DNA from: Pegoplata infirma
Lineage: Eukaryota > Arthropoda > Insecta > Diptera > Anthomyiidae
DNA length: 64,000 bases
Direction: 5' to 3'
NCBI GenBank assembly: GCA_963921195.1
Contig: OY992540.1
Location: forward strand, 171,461,923-171,525,922
The translations under genes were made by a program, and so were the position numbers. Shown in pieces: positions 46,261 to 56,864 of this stretch (position 1 is its first letter; every line of letters begins with the position of its first letter). A model generated the notes under the pieces. The model was not told the origin of the DNA. It saw only the letters and a program-made list of their open reading frames with translations, and searched no databases.

Positions 46261-47006
46261 AAGAGCTTTCCTCCTCAAGTTTGACACAAAATGTATGTCT
46301 TATGTTCATAGCTTGAAAAGTTCGGAAATGGTCATAAGCGGACCAGGGGGAAAAAGTTCCTCCCCGAAAGTTCCTCCTTTACAGATTTTATTGTTTTTTT
46401 GTTAAACAAATAAATCATTTTTCTGGGGTCCTGCATTTGACCCCAGGGGATTAAAAAAAATATTTTTTTTGACCCGCTCCTTTTGTGTGCGTGAATACAA
46501 AAAAATATTTTAAATATTAATAAAAATCATAAACTCAAAATAATAACTATGTTAAATTACAGAAAAACTCTGCCAATTTAACAGATTACACCATATTTTT
46601 CCAGCTAGCAACATTTCTTGGTAATTTTACTATAAAACTCTGTGCAATGATTTTGACAAAAAAAAAAAAAAAAAAAAAAGTTAAAAATATATAACAGATG
46701 AAACTTTGTTTTTTGTCACAACAAAATACAAAGTATTTTCTTTAAATCTGTATTTTATTACAGTCATTTTACATAGTTATTATTTTGAGTGTAGAAAACT
46801 GGGAGAAACGGGTACTTTATTTTCGACCCTACTTTCGGAATCAATCGGTCTGGTCTATGTGTACAAAAGTGAGTCAGACGGTAAAATAACTGTGAAAGCA
46901 GTTTACTGCAGGGGAGCGGTGTTATCAGCCATAAAAATTGGATGTTTTTGACCTGAAAGAAATATCAAAATATTTTAAAAATTTGTAAAAAAACCTTTCT
47001 TGTGTG
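46261..47006. other. AT-rich stretch with an A-tract
   Basis: An uninterrupted A-run lies at about 46660-46679. CTTATGTTCATAGCTTG and GGACCAGGGGGAAAAAG near 46298-46355 repeat material from 4710-4790. An 81-codon frame at 46706-46951 has no recognisable similarity. Confidence 0.4.
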
Positions 47007-47639
47007 AGTGGTTCAAATTAAAAAAATATTTTTTTTTGTATTCTCAACCCCTAATTTTAGTAAATTTGATGCAAAAAGTTTTGTCTAATTTTTTCATATT
47101 TTTTAAAAATTTTAAGAACTGTTACAATCATCATTTTGTATCCGTAGTGCATATGGCGGAAACAAAAAATATATTTTTTGGCCCCGTACCCCCTCTCCTC
47201 AGTTTTATGATATTTGGTACAAAAAAGCTTTGCTGATTTTTTAAATTTTTTTAAAAAAATGTTAGATGTGTTTCAAGTAATATTTCGCATCCGTAGTGCA
47301 TTTGGGTGATGCTTGAAACACCTCTTAATATGTTTTAAAAATTTGAAAAAATCAGGCCAAGCTTTTTGCATCAAATAACATAAAATGGGGGGTGAGACCG
47401 CCAAAAAATATTTTTTTCCCCTCATATCCACACTCAAAAGTATAACTCTGTCAAAAAATCTGTAAAACGACTTTCAATTTGAATTAGCAATCTTTTAGCA
47501 GATTGTTCTGCTGAGAAGGATATTTTTACTAAAATCTCTGTCATTCAGTTTAAGAAAATAACAGACATTTTACTATGTTTATACTGATTTTGTTTGCTGA
47601 ATTTTATTATTTTTTCAAGAAATTTTTTTATATATAAAA

Positions 47640-47815
47640 AAGCAGAACAGATTGTTCTGCTGAAATCAGCAGATTGCTCTGCTGAAATCAGCAGATTGTT
47701 CTGCTGTAATCAGCAGATTATTCTGCTCAAATCAGCAGATTGTTCTGCTAAAATCAGCAGATTTTTCTGCTAAAATCAGCAGATATTTCTGCTGAAATCA
47801 GATTTCTCTGCTATC
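47640..47815. repeat. 22-bp minisatellite of paired CAGCAGA/TCTGCTG
   Basis: ATCAGCAGATTGTTCTGCTG and close variants repeat about seven to eight times. Each unit is itself an inverted repeat (CAGCAGA and TCTGCTG), so the array can fold into serial hairpins. Confidence 0.85.
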
Positions 47816-47861
47816 GAACAACACACATGTTTAATAACTAAAACACCAGATAAAAGTATAA

Positions 47862-47935
47862 GCTTCCGTAGCGTAGTGGTTAAGAAGTGTACTTTCAAAT
47901 CGGAAGGTGGCGAGTTCAATGCTGGCTGGCGGCGA
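47862..47935 (+). pseudogene. tRNA-like sequence (A and B boxes)
   Basis: GCTTCCGTAGCGTAGTGGTTAAGAAGTG carries an A box (TAGCGTAGTGG); CGAGTTCAATGC carries a B box. CTTTCAA in the anticodon position recalls a Glu (TTC) loop, but stems are imperfect. A second copy starts at 63945. Probably a Pol III head of a repeat, not a tRNA gene. Confidence 0.55.
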
Positions 47936-48255
47936 ATGTTTTTTTTTTTTTTCTTGTTATATTTATTCACCTCTTATGACAGATATTTAGCAAACCGCGT
48001 CTGCTAAAATCAGCAGATTTCTCATATGGTTCAAAATGGGTGTATTTTCAGCAAATTTTTCTGCTGATTGGACAGAGAATTTATTTTGAGTGCACTACTA
48101 ATGAAAAATGAGGCTTGTAACAGTTCTTAAAACTTTTTAAAAAATCTGAAAAAAAACAGTTCAAGCTTTTAGCACCAAAAAAAATTTTAGCACAAAAATT
48201 TTTTATTTTTTTTTGAACCACTCTATAATATTCTTCTATATATATAAAAGAGTAA

Positions 48256-48286
48256 CGTGACTGACTGACTGACTGACTGACTGACT

Positions 48287-48322
<36 letters not shown>

Positions 48323-48331
48323 TATTGACTG
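48256..48331 (+). repeat. (GACT)n microsatellite
   Basis: About 13 uninterrupted ACTG/GACT units, followed by interrupted ones, directly before CATCGCCCAGCCCAAACCGC. Confidence 0.95.
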
Positions 48332-48371
48332 ATTCATCATCGCCCAGCCCAAACCGCTGAAGCTAGAGACC

Positions 48372-49560
48372 TGAAATTTGGACTGTAGGTTCACCTCCCG
48401 GAATATAGATCCACTAAGGCTGGATTTTTGCCAATGTTGATTCTAAGGGGGTAAAAAGGGTAAAAAACTGTACTTTTGGTACTTTTTATATCTCCTGAAA
48501 TAATGGTCGTAGAGTCTTGAAATTTGGACTGCATGTTCACCTCCCGGAATATAGAACCACCAATGCTGGATTTATGCCAGTGTTGATTCTAAGAGGGTAA
48601 AAAGGGTAAAAAACTGTACTTTTGGCACTTTTTATATCTCCTAAAAAAATGGTCATAGAGACTTGAAATTTGGACTGTATGTTCACCTCCCGAAATATAG
48701 ATCCACTAAGGCTGGATTTTTGCCAGTGTTGATTCTAAGGGGGTAAAAAGGGTAAAAAACTGTATTTTTGGTACTTTTTATATCTCCTGAAATAATGGTC
48801 ATAGAGACTTGAAATTTGGACTGTATGTTTACATTATGGAATTTAGATCCAGTAAGGCTGGGTTTTTGCCAATGTTGGTTCTAAGGGGGTAAAAAGGGTA
48901 AAAATCTGTACTTTTGGTACTTTTTATATCTCCTGAAATAATGGTCATAGAGACTTGAAATTTGGACTGAATGTTCACCTCCCGAAATATAGATCCACTA
49001 AGGCTGAATTTTTGCCAGTGTTGATTCTAAGGGGGTAAAAAACTGTACTTTTGGTACTTTTTATATCTCCTGAAATAATGGTCATAGAGACTTGAAATTT
49101 GGACTGTATGTTTACATCATGGAATTTAGATCCAGTAAGGCTGCGTTTTTGCCAATGTTGGTTCTAAGGGGGTAAAAGGGTAAAAATCTGTACTTTTGGT
49201 ACTTTTTATATCTCCTGAAATAATGGTAATAGAGACTTGAAATTTGGACTGTATTTTCACCTCCCGAAATAAAGATCCACTAAGGCTGGATTTTTGCCAG
49301 TGTTGATTCTGAGGGGGTAAAAAACTTTACTTTTGGTACTTTTTATATCTCCTGACATAATGGTACTAGAAACTTGAAATTTGCAATCTCGGTTCACTTC
49401 CGGGAAAAAAGAATCACTACGGCTGGGTTTTTGCCAATGTAGATTCTACGGGAGTAAAATGGGTAAAAAGTGTACTTTTGGTACTTTTTTATATTTACTA
49501 AAATAATGGCCATTCAAGCTTGAAATTTAGAATGTAGGATCCTTTAGTGAAATAAAAAAT
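48372..49560 (+). repeat. Tandem repeat of ~146-bp units (8-9 copies)
   Basis: Each unit contains TTGAAATTTGGACTGTA, TTCACCTCCCGGAATATAGA, AAGGCTGGATTTTTGCCA, TTCTAAGGGGGTAAAAAGGG and TTTTGGTACTTTTTATATCTCC. Unit starts fall near 48375, 48521, 48667, 48811, 48957, 49096, 49237, 49375 and 49520; the first copies are the most alike and the last ones decay. Non-coding. Confidence 0.9.
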
Positions 49561-49611
49561 TCTGGAACAAGTACTTTCTGAAAATTCTGTACCGTTTATA
49601 AAAATTATTTT

Positions 49612-50688
49612 TTTTTTTTAAAAAGTACCTTTTATAAAAAGTACCTTTTATAAAAAGTACCTTTTATAAAAAGTACCTTTTATAAAAAGTACCTTTTATA
49701 AAAAGTACCTTTTATAAAAAGTACCTTTTATAAAAAGTACCTTTTATAAAAAGTACCTTTTATAAAAAGTACCTTTTATAAAAATTACCTTTTATAAAAA
49801 GTACCTTTTATAAAAAGTACCTTTTATAAAAAGTACCTTTTATAAAAAGTACCTTTTATAAAAAGTACCTTTTATAAAAAGTACCTTTTATAAAAAGTAC
49901 CTTTTATAAAAAGTACCTTTTATAAAAAGTACCTTTTATAAAAAGTACCTTTTATAAAAAGTACCTTTTATAAAAAGTACCTTTTATAAAAAGTACCTTT
50001 TATAAAAAGTACCTTTTATAAAAAGTACCTTTTATAAAAAGTACCTTTTATAAAAAGTACCTTTTATAAAAAGTACCTTTTATAAAAAGTACCTTTTATA
50101 AAAAGTACCTTTTATAAAAAGTACCTTTTATAAAAAGTACCTTTTATTAAAAGTGCCTTTTATAAAAAGTACCTTTTATAAAAAGTACCTTTTATAAAAA
50201 GTACCTTTTATAAAAAGTACCTTTTATAAAAAGTACCTTTTATAAAAAGTACCTTTTATAAAAAGTACCTTTTATTAAAAGTGCCTTTTATAAAAAGTAC
50301 CTTTTATAAAAAGTACCTTTTATAAAAAGTACCTTTTATAAAAAGTGCCTTTTATAAAAAGTACCTTTTATAATAAGTACCTTTTATAAAAAGTTCCTTT
50401 TATAAAAAGTACCTTTTATAAAAAGTACCTTTTATAAAAAGTACCTTTTATAAAAAGTACCTTTTATAAAAAGTACCTTTTATAAAAAGTACCTTTTATA
50501 AATAGTACCTTTTATTAAAAGTACCTTTTAAAAAAAGTACCTTTTATAAAAAGTACCTTTTATAAAAAGTACCATTTATAAAAAGTACCTTTTATAAAAA
50601 GTACCCTTTATAAAAAGTACTTTTAATAAAAAGTACCTTTTACAAAAATTACCTTTAATATAAAGTACCTTTTATTAAAAGTACCGAT
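49612..50688 (+). repeat. 16-bp satellite AAAAAGTACCTTTTAT, about 66 copies
   Basis: Nearly homogeneous array of more than 1 kb. Variants (GTGCC, ATTAAAAG, ATAATAAG) are few and cluster towards the right. The unit is nearly self-complementary around AAAAGTACCTTTT. The sequence TACTTTTTATA of the preceding ~146-bp repeat is the likely seed. Confidence 0.97.
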
Positions 50689-50701
50689 AGTGCTGAAACA
50701 A

Positions 50702-51771
50702 CCCAGGCAGAAATTGATGATGGTACAAAAAATTAAGCACTTTAAAAGTACTATTTTCCAAACGCTCTGAAGACGGTTTGTTTTACCAACTCAAAAGTGC
50801 TTTTACAGCAACATTTTTACGAATTAAAAAAAATGTTTTACATCTTCCACAAATAAAGTAGGGCATGATTATTGTGCCATTCTGTTTAGAGCTGCAAAAC
50901 TATCGATAGTCATCCCATTCGATATTTTCGATAGTTTGTTTTTAAACTATCGATACTATCGATAGTATCGGATATTTTATGGAATTGTAAGATTTTGCGT
51001 AAAATTAAGATTTTTTTCATTACAACTTGGTACTTCTGAACACACAAATGACATTTTTGGCGTTCACTGCCATTCCAGTCTATTTTAGCTCACTACGGCG
51101 ATATTCCAACATGCCGTGCTTGTTCTATTCGTGCCTAAAATTTTGCAATAACATTAACACGAGATTACTATCATCGCATTAATACTTTAAAAAGTAGAAT
51201 TATTCCAAAATGATATAAAGATTTTTAAAACGGTTCACTTTTTGATTAAGTTTTTAGCAAGTATCAATCTTTTTGAAGCTAATATTTTTTCGACGATAGT
51301 ATCGCTATCGGGTAAAAACTATCGATAGTCCTTTTAAAATAAAACTATCGATACTATCGATAGTACCATCGATAGTTTTGCAGCTCTAATTCTGTTTAGG
51401 GGAATGTGGCACACATCCTCTCTTTTAAAAAAGAAAACACGGAATTTGCTGGAAAATATTAAAAAAACCTCTTGCTAAAACTAAATTATTTTTTAGTCGA
51501 TTGTGGGAAAATATGTATATCAAAAATATCAATTATAAAAATTTACAAATTCGAAAAAAATCCAGATAAAGCGTCCTTAAACCATTTTATATTTAGTCCT
51601 CCGAATGCTTTTCGAGCGTTTTGAAAAACAATCATATGACCGTTTAACGACGTTATCATTCGGACGTTTTTAAAGCACTCTTAACATAAAAACCATGACG
51701 TTCTGGAAACGCTTGTACCACCATCTATAGTACTTTTAAAACGCTTTGATGATTGTATTTTTCTGCCTGGG
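50702..51771. mobile_element. CCCAGGCAG-ended element, TSD AA, split by a hAT
   Basis: The ends CCCAGGCAGAAATTGATGA and, inverted, CCCAGGCAGAAAAATAC are flanked by AA (50700-50701 and 51772-51773). The flanking repeat continues across (GCTGAAACAA then TGATCCTAGAAA). Subterminal AAACGCTCTGAAGACGG and AACGCTTGTACC recur inverted. Confidence 0.78.
50887..51388. mobile_element. hAT element with ATCGATAG-rich ends, TSD ATTCTGTT
   Basis: The ends TAGAGCTGCAAAACTATCGA are inverted copies flanked by ATTCTGTT (50879-50886 and 51389-51396). ACTATCGATAGT-type palindromes occur at least six times near the two ends. 502 bp, non-coding. Confidence 0.92.
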
Positions 51772-52960
51772 AATGATCCTAGAAAATTGAAATATGGAAT
51801 GTAGGATTTTTCGATGAAGAAAAAAACATTCTGGAAGAAATACTTTTTGGAAATTCCGTTTCTAACGGGGGTAAGAAAGTGTACTTTTGGTACTTTTTTT
51901 GTTCCTATAATAATGACCTTAGAAGCTTGAATTTTGGAATGTAGGGTACTTCGGTGAAAAAACATTCTGCTAAAGTATTTTTTAAAAAAATCCGTTTCTA
52001 GAGGTATAAAAAAGGGTTTTTTGATACTTTTTATATTTCATGAAGTAATGATCCTAGGCACTGAAATTTTAAATGCTTTATTTTAGGAAATTCTGTTTCT
52101 AAGGGTCGCGACTGATTGTAAAGGGGATAAAGAAGTGTAAATTTGGTTATTCTTATATTTCTTGAAATAATGGTTCAGAAACTTGATATTTTAAATATAG
52201 GATCAATTAGCACAAAAAAAAGGTTTTTTGGAAAATTTAATTTTAAGGGAAGAGGTGGCAAATGGTTATTTTTACCTATCTAACTATTAAACTAAAAGCC
52301 CCAGAAATAGCCATATTTTAAAATTTTAAATTTTAGGATAAAAAGGGGTACCTGGTAAAAGTGGTGTAAAATGGTACTTTTTATATCTATAAAATAACGA
52401 CAATATAAATTTTTATTTCTTTAACGCATATTACTTATACGGAGAGGAATGAAACTTGCATGGAACAAAAGGAGATGGAATTGGAAATGAAATGGAGTAG
52501 AACGGGGATCGAAATGAAATAGAGCAGGGAACAATATGGAATGATACTTTTTACTCAAATTTATCGTATTTAACTTTTTTTATTCCATATTTTTTTCTCC
52601 CTATATGTTTTTTCACTCAAACTTATTTTTATTCCTATTTCTTTTTTCACTGAAATATTTATTCACTTTAAATCCAAAAACCTGATATAAGGGCTCGAAA
52701 ATTGTCAATATCTTTTTTTTCACCGGAACGCACATGATAACGTACCAGCGAAGTTATTCAAATTGTATTGTTTAAATTATTCATTGAAATATTATTTTAT
52801 GAAAGACGTAAACGTCCACAAGTAAATAAAACAAAGACTACCTAGGGGAATTTTTTGAAATCATAGAGTAATCCTGATCCTTCTATTATTCGGTATTCAA
52901 TACAACCGGTAACGAAGTACCGGGATGGTAAGCTAGTAGATATATATATTAATAATATAG
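51772..52960. repeat. Continuation of the long 48240-52945 repeat
   Basis: Decayed modules of the GTACTTTTGGTACTTTTT type (51880, 52010) continue the ~146-bp repeat. 52330-52640 repeats the GGAATGAAA module of 39191-40071. It ends near 52945 with GGGATGGTAAGCTAGTAGAT, inverted relative to 41829. Confidence 0.55.
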
Positions 52961-52964
52961 AGTC

Positions 52965-54969
52965 TATATGGGGCATTCCAAGCCAAATCACCCACTTTTA
53001 GACCCGACCCCTTTCGATTTATTTTATTTTTGGATATGTTTTAGATATGTTTTATTAAATCCAACTTGGACACCAATTTTCAGCTTTTTATTTCAAGATG
53101 GTGTTTAGTAATCAATTTTTAAGTAATCAAAAATTTACAAAATTAAAATTTTTAATTAATTTTGACCATTAAAAAATATAGATATTTAAAAAAAAGTTGG
53201 ACAACGTTTTGTTGGTATTTAAATATAGTTTTAGAAAAAAAATATGAAAAAATTATTCGAAGTAATAATCACTTATTTTTTGACGTTTAAAAATTATAAT
53301 CGACTTTTTAAAAAAGTTCGAAACCTTAGATTTTTTTGTAAAAAACTATAAAAATTCTACTCTAAATTACGCAACTTTTGAGCCATTATTCGAGATGTGA
53401 TCACAATTCTTTCTATTTTTTTTAAATTTTTAAAATTGCACCTTTTATTTTTTGGCTCTGATTTATTTTATATGGTGATCCAAAAAAAATAAATCGGTAG
53501 GTATCGAGGTAAAAATACGTCTCACAAAAATTTAGGACGATCGGAAATGGGTAAGGTGTTTAGCATGGTCCTTGAAGTTTTAAAAACGATTTACAAGGAA
53601 ATACTTATATGAATTTTTTTTCTGTTTTCTCAATTTTTTGGATATTTTAAGTTAAGTTTTAATCCAAGTGATTACAGAATTATGATGTAGAGTAAAATGC
53701 CATTCTAATAAGGTACTAAAAACTAAAATTGGTTGAAAATCAGCCAAGTTATTACAACTTCCCCAGGCATCTAGCGCGTGTCATACCACTTGATTAATGA
53801 ATACGAGTCCCTTTTCTTAAATATATTGAAATTTTCTACTGTAATAACATTTTTTCATTATTCATGTTTCAGTGTCATATTTTTTTGGTTTTTCCAAATT
53901 TTAAAACAAAAAAAAAAAATTTTTTTTAAAATAGAGATTTCAAAAGGGTGTTGAAAATGCAGGAATTTTTAGCATTAATTTAAAAAATGTTAGCAAAATA
54001 CAATATGAAAAATACGTGTCATCTAATTACATTTGAACTTGAAGAATAAAAAAATGTTATTACAGTAGAAAATTTCAATGAATTTCAAAAATCGGATTGT
54101 ATTGCTTAATCAAGTGGTCTGCCATACGATAGATGCCTGGGGAAGTTTTTATAACTTGGCTGATTTTCAACCGATTTTAGTTTTTGGTACCTTATTAGAG
54201 AGGAATTTTATTCCGTATTATAATTCTGTAACCACTTGAATTTAAACTTAAATTAAAATACCAAAAAAATTGAGAAAACAGAAAAAAGTTCATATTTTTC
54301 CTTGTAATCCGTTTTCTAAACTTCAAGGCCCATGCGGAACGCCTTACCCATGTCCGATCACTCTTAATTTTTGTGAGGAGTATTTTTACCTCGAAATGAA
54401 TATATCTAGGGTAAGTTACGGCCAGTATCTACCAATTTAATTTTTTTGGAGCATCATATAAAATAAATCAGAGTCAAAAAATATAAGGTGCAATTTTAAA
54501 AATTAAAAAAAAAAATAGAACAGATTGCGATCACATCTCGAATTATGGCTTAAAAGTTGCGCAATTGAGAGTAGAACTTTTAGACATTAAAAAAAAATCG
54601 AAGGTTTCGGACTTTTTCAAAAATTCGATTTTAATTTTTAAATGTTAAAAAATAAGTGATAATTACTTCGCATAATTTTTTTAATATTTTTTTCTAAAAC
54701 TACATTTAAATACCAACAAAACGTTGTCCAACTTTTTTTAAGATATCTGTATTTTTAACTGGTCAAAATTATTGAAAATTTTAATTTTTTCATTTTTTTG
54801 AAAAGATCGCCATTTTGAAAAATTGATTTCTCAACACCATCTTGCAATAAAACGCTGAAATTTGGTGTCCAAGTTGCATTTAATAAGTACTAAAACATAT
54901 CCAAAAATAAAATAAATCGAAAGGGGTCGGGTCTAAAAGTGAGTGATTTGGCCTGGAATGCCGCATATA
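52965..54969. mobile_element. 2-kb hairpin element with GGCATTCCA ends
   Basis: TATATGGGGCATTCCAAGCC and, inverted, TATATGCGGCATTCCAGGCC form the ends. Arms of nearly 1 kb pair throughout to a centre near 53960, making this the longest palindrome in the window. A TA duplication is possible but cannot be separated from the TATA at the ends. No coding region. Confidence 0.88.
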
Positions 54970-55316
54970 CATTTTATGTTTTTGTTTTTTTCATTTAAGT
55001 AAATGTATCGCATGTTTGTTTATCTGTCTATTTGTTTTTTTTTGTGCCTGTTCCTCACCCACATGACGCACTTATTCATGTTGATCATTATAACAACCTG
55101 CATAAGGTCCTTGGTTGCTCTGCAGTTTGTATTTTTTAACAAATAAATCTACACTGATGACATTTGTCACAAACAAACTGCAATTTTATTTCTCCTCTTT
55201 TGTATCCAATTTTAATATCTGGCAATATGTTTGCCATTGATATACGCTACATTATGCATTATGGATATGGTAATACGAATGCTGTAAATAAAAATCTTTT
55301 GAGGATTACACATTAT
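54970..55316. other. Unique spacer before the LOA element
   Basis: No repeat or gene recognised. Contains AACAAATAAATCTAC and other AT-rich text. Confidence 0.4.
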
Positions 55317-55460
55317 AACAGAAGCTGGGACTTTTCGTTCAACTGTTGACAAGTGTGGACGTGTTTTAATTTATCTCCGTGCTATTAATTGAATTTTTGA
55401 AATTGTTCGTAATAGGTATTTTTGTAATATTTTCATGACCACATCCAGGAAAATGAAAAT

Positions 55461-56864
55461 ATGGACACAAATGATACCGATTTAATTCGAGGCTCTGCCT
55501 CACCGACTGGTGCTGGTCCTAGCACTGGTCTTAGGGTTGCGACCTTGAAGTCCGACCTTGATTCTGGTAGGGGTGCTCAGCCTAATATTGGTGGTAAAAA
55601 GAAAAAGAAACTTAAACCATCAAAGGTCAGGCACAACCAGAGACGGCTTTGTTTGAAAATATTTAACAGACTAAGCCAACTTGATGGAACGAAGCTCTCC
55701 GAACGTGAGAGGGCGTCGCTATCATGGGCGAAAGGAGTCATTGAAGAACAGGACAAACTTTCGGCAATGCGCGTATCTGACAAACAGAGCGCTGTTTCGG
55801 CCTCGTCATCGAAGTCTGGTAAAAGGTTGCGCTCGCCCGACGAGAAACCTTTACCTAAGAGATCTAAGGTGACCGGCAACGTCTGGACTCAGTCTTTTAG
55901 TGAAGTGGTTAAAGGTAACTTCGTTAGGGCTGTGATAAACAGGCAAAATGGGGATTGTAGTATTCCAAGGGACAAGTGGAGTTTAGTTGAAACTAAACTA
56001 AATGAAATCTACTATAGGCTCCTTGAGAGTATGCTTGATTTTCTACCTACTACTGTCAACGCAGGTTGGTATCAGGGGCGAGTAAAACTCGTTGCTTTTG
56101 GGAACGAAAGATCCGCAGCCGTGTTTAAGGTTGCCATTAGCCAAGTGGGAGAGTTATGGCCTGGAGCCAGACTGGACGTTGTGGAAAAACATGATATCCC
56201 CTCGCAACCCAGAGCTCATGCATGGATCCCAATGGCTACAAATGACACTGCGGTGATTCTTAAGATGATAAAAGTCTGCAATCCTGACCTTCCAACTCAG
56301 AATTGGCAAATTGCCAGATTGGGTGAGATGGAGGGCGCTCGTCGTCAAGCAGTGGTCTTGGTTAATGAGGAATCGCTTCCGCTTTTAGCCAGGACTGAAG
56401 GCATTATTAGATTTGGATTTTTTCATATAAGAGTCAATGTCTACAAGGGCGACCAGAAGACTATTTTGGACGCAGACAAGCCAGTGGCAGAGTCGGCTGG
56501 GGAGGTGAATCTGGAAAAGGTTGATATTCAGCTGGCCGATTCTAGGCTGATGGGAGATGCATCTGGCATTTTTGAAACCAAATCTGGTAACGAATGCGAC
56601 CTCTGTGATGGCATGGAGGATAAAGCCGATGCCACGATGGGTGACATTCAGGACGAGGCCCATGCAGTGAGGAATTCGGAGAGTTCTGTTGCCTCCGATT
56701 CAGAACAGATGGGATATATATCTGGCTTATTCGAAACCGAATCTGGGGACGAATGCGACCTCTATGATAACACGGAGGATGAAGCCAATAACACGGTGGT
56801 GGAAAGGATGGTGGAAAAAAAGCAAGATGTTGCGGTTCCTACAAATAAACCTCCATCACTGTAA
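55461..56864 (+). CDS. ORF1, gag-like nucleic-acid-binding protein (467 aa)
   Basis: First ATG after a 132-bp leader; stop TAA at 56862-56864. The protein would coat the retrotransposon RNA. Residues 1-60 are Gly/Ser-rich then strongly basic (KKKKK at 46-50, a likely nuclear-localisation or RNA-binding patch). Residues 60-140 include a charged, probably helical part and a second basic patch (KRLRSP, LPKRSK). About 145-330 is a compact region (INRQNGDCSIP, AWIP, LARLGE-like) that resembles the DUF4780 domain of insect retroelement ORF1s (from memory). No CCHC knuckle is visible. The acidic tail has two copies, 53 residues apart, of a motif MG..SG.FET.SG.ECDL.D (about 364-385 and 417-438). The frame is intact. 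Confidence 0.85.
   Translation: MDTNDTDLIRGSASPTGAGPSTGLRVATLKSDLDSGRGAQPNIGGKKKKKLKPSKVRHNQRRLCLKIFNRLSQLDGTKLSERERASLSWAKGVIEEQDKLSAMRVSDKQSAVSASSSKSGKRLRSPDEKPLPKRSKVTGNVWTQSFSEVVKGNFVRAVINRQNGDCSIPRDKWSLVETKLNEIYYRLLESMLDFLPTTVNAGWYQGRVKLVAFGNERSAAVFKVAISQVGELWPGARLDVVEKHDIPSQPRAHAWIPMATNDTAVILKMIKVCNPDLPTQNWQIARLGEMEGARRQAVVLVNEESLPLLARTEGIIRFGFFHIRVNVYKGDQKTILDADKPVAESAGEVNLEKVDIQLADSRLMGDASGIFETKSGNECDLCDGMEDKADATMGDIQDEAHAVRNSESSVASDSEQMGYISGLFETESGDECDLYDNTEDEANNTVVERMVEKKQDVAVPTNKPPSL

Larger units (their letters stand above)
47431..48092. mobile_element. CACTCAAAA-ended MITE with minisatellite and tRNA-like sequence
   Basis: The ends CACTCAAAAGTATAACTCTG and, inverted, CACTCAAAATAAATTCTCTG are flanked by CA. 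The interior has a 22-bp minisatellite (47640-47815) and a tRNA-like sequence (47862-47935). The latter and its 40-bp upstream flank recur at the right edge of the window. Confidence 0.65.
47007..48222. mobile_element. Hairpin element with AGTGGTTCAAA ends, carrying an inner MITE
   Basis: AGTGGTTCAAATTAAAAAAA (left) faces its inverted copy at 48204-48222. 47100-47160 (AAGAACTGTTACAATCATCA) pairs with 48098-48140. A second, inner hairpin at about 47190-47400 centres on CATCCGTAGTGCATTTGGGTG. The inner MITE 47431-48092 interrupts the right side. Confidence 0.65.

Noticed and set aside
46706..46951. 81-codon open frame as a small protein gene
   Set aside because: No start context, splice support or similarity; typical of AT-rich DNA of this length.
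49612..50688. CRISPR-like array
   Set aside because: The 16-bp repeats are contiguous without unique spacers, and the genome is eukaryotic.
55577..55879. 100-codon minus-strand frame inside ORF1
   Set aside because: Shadow of the ORF1 reading frame.
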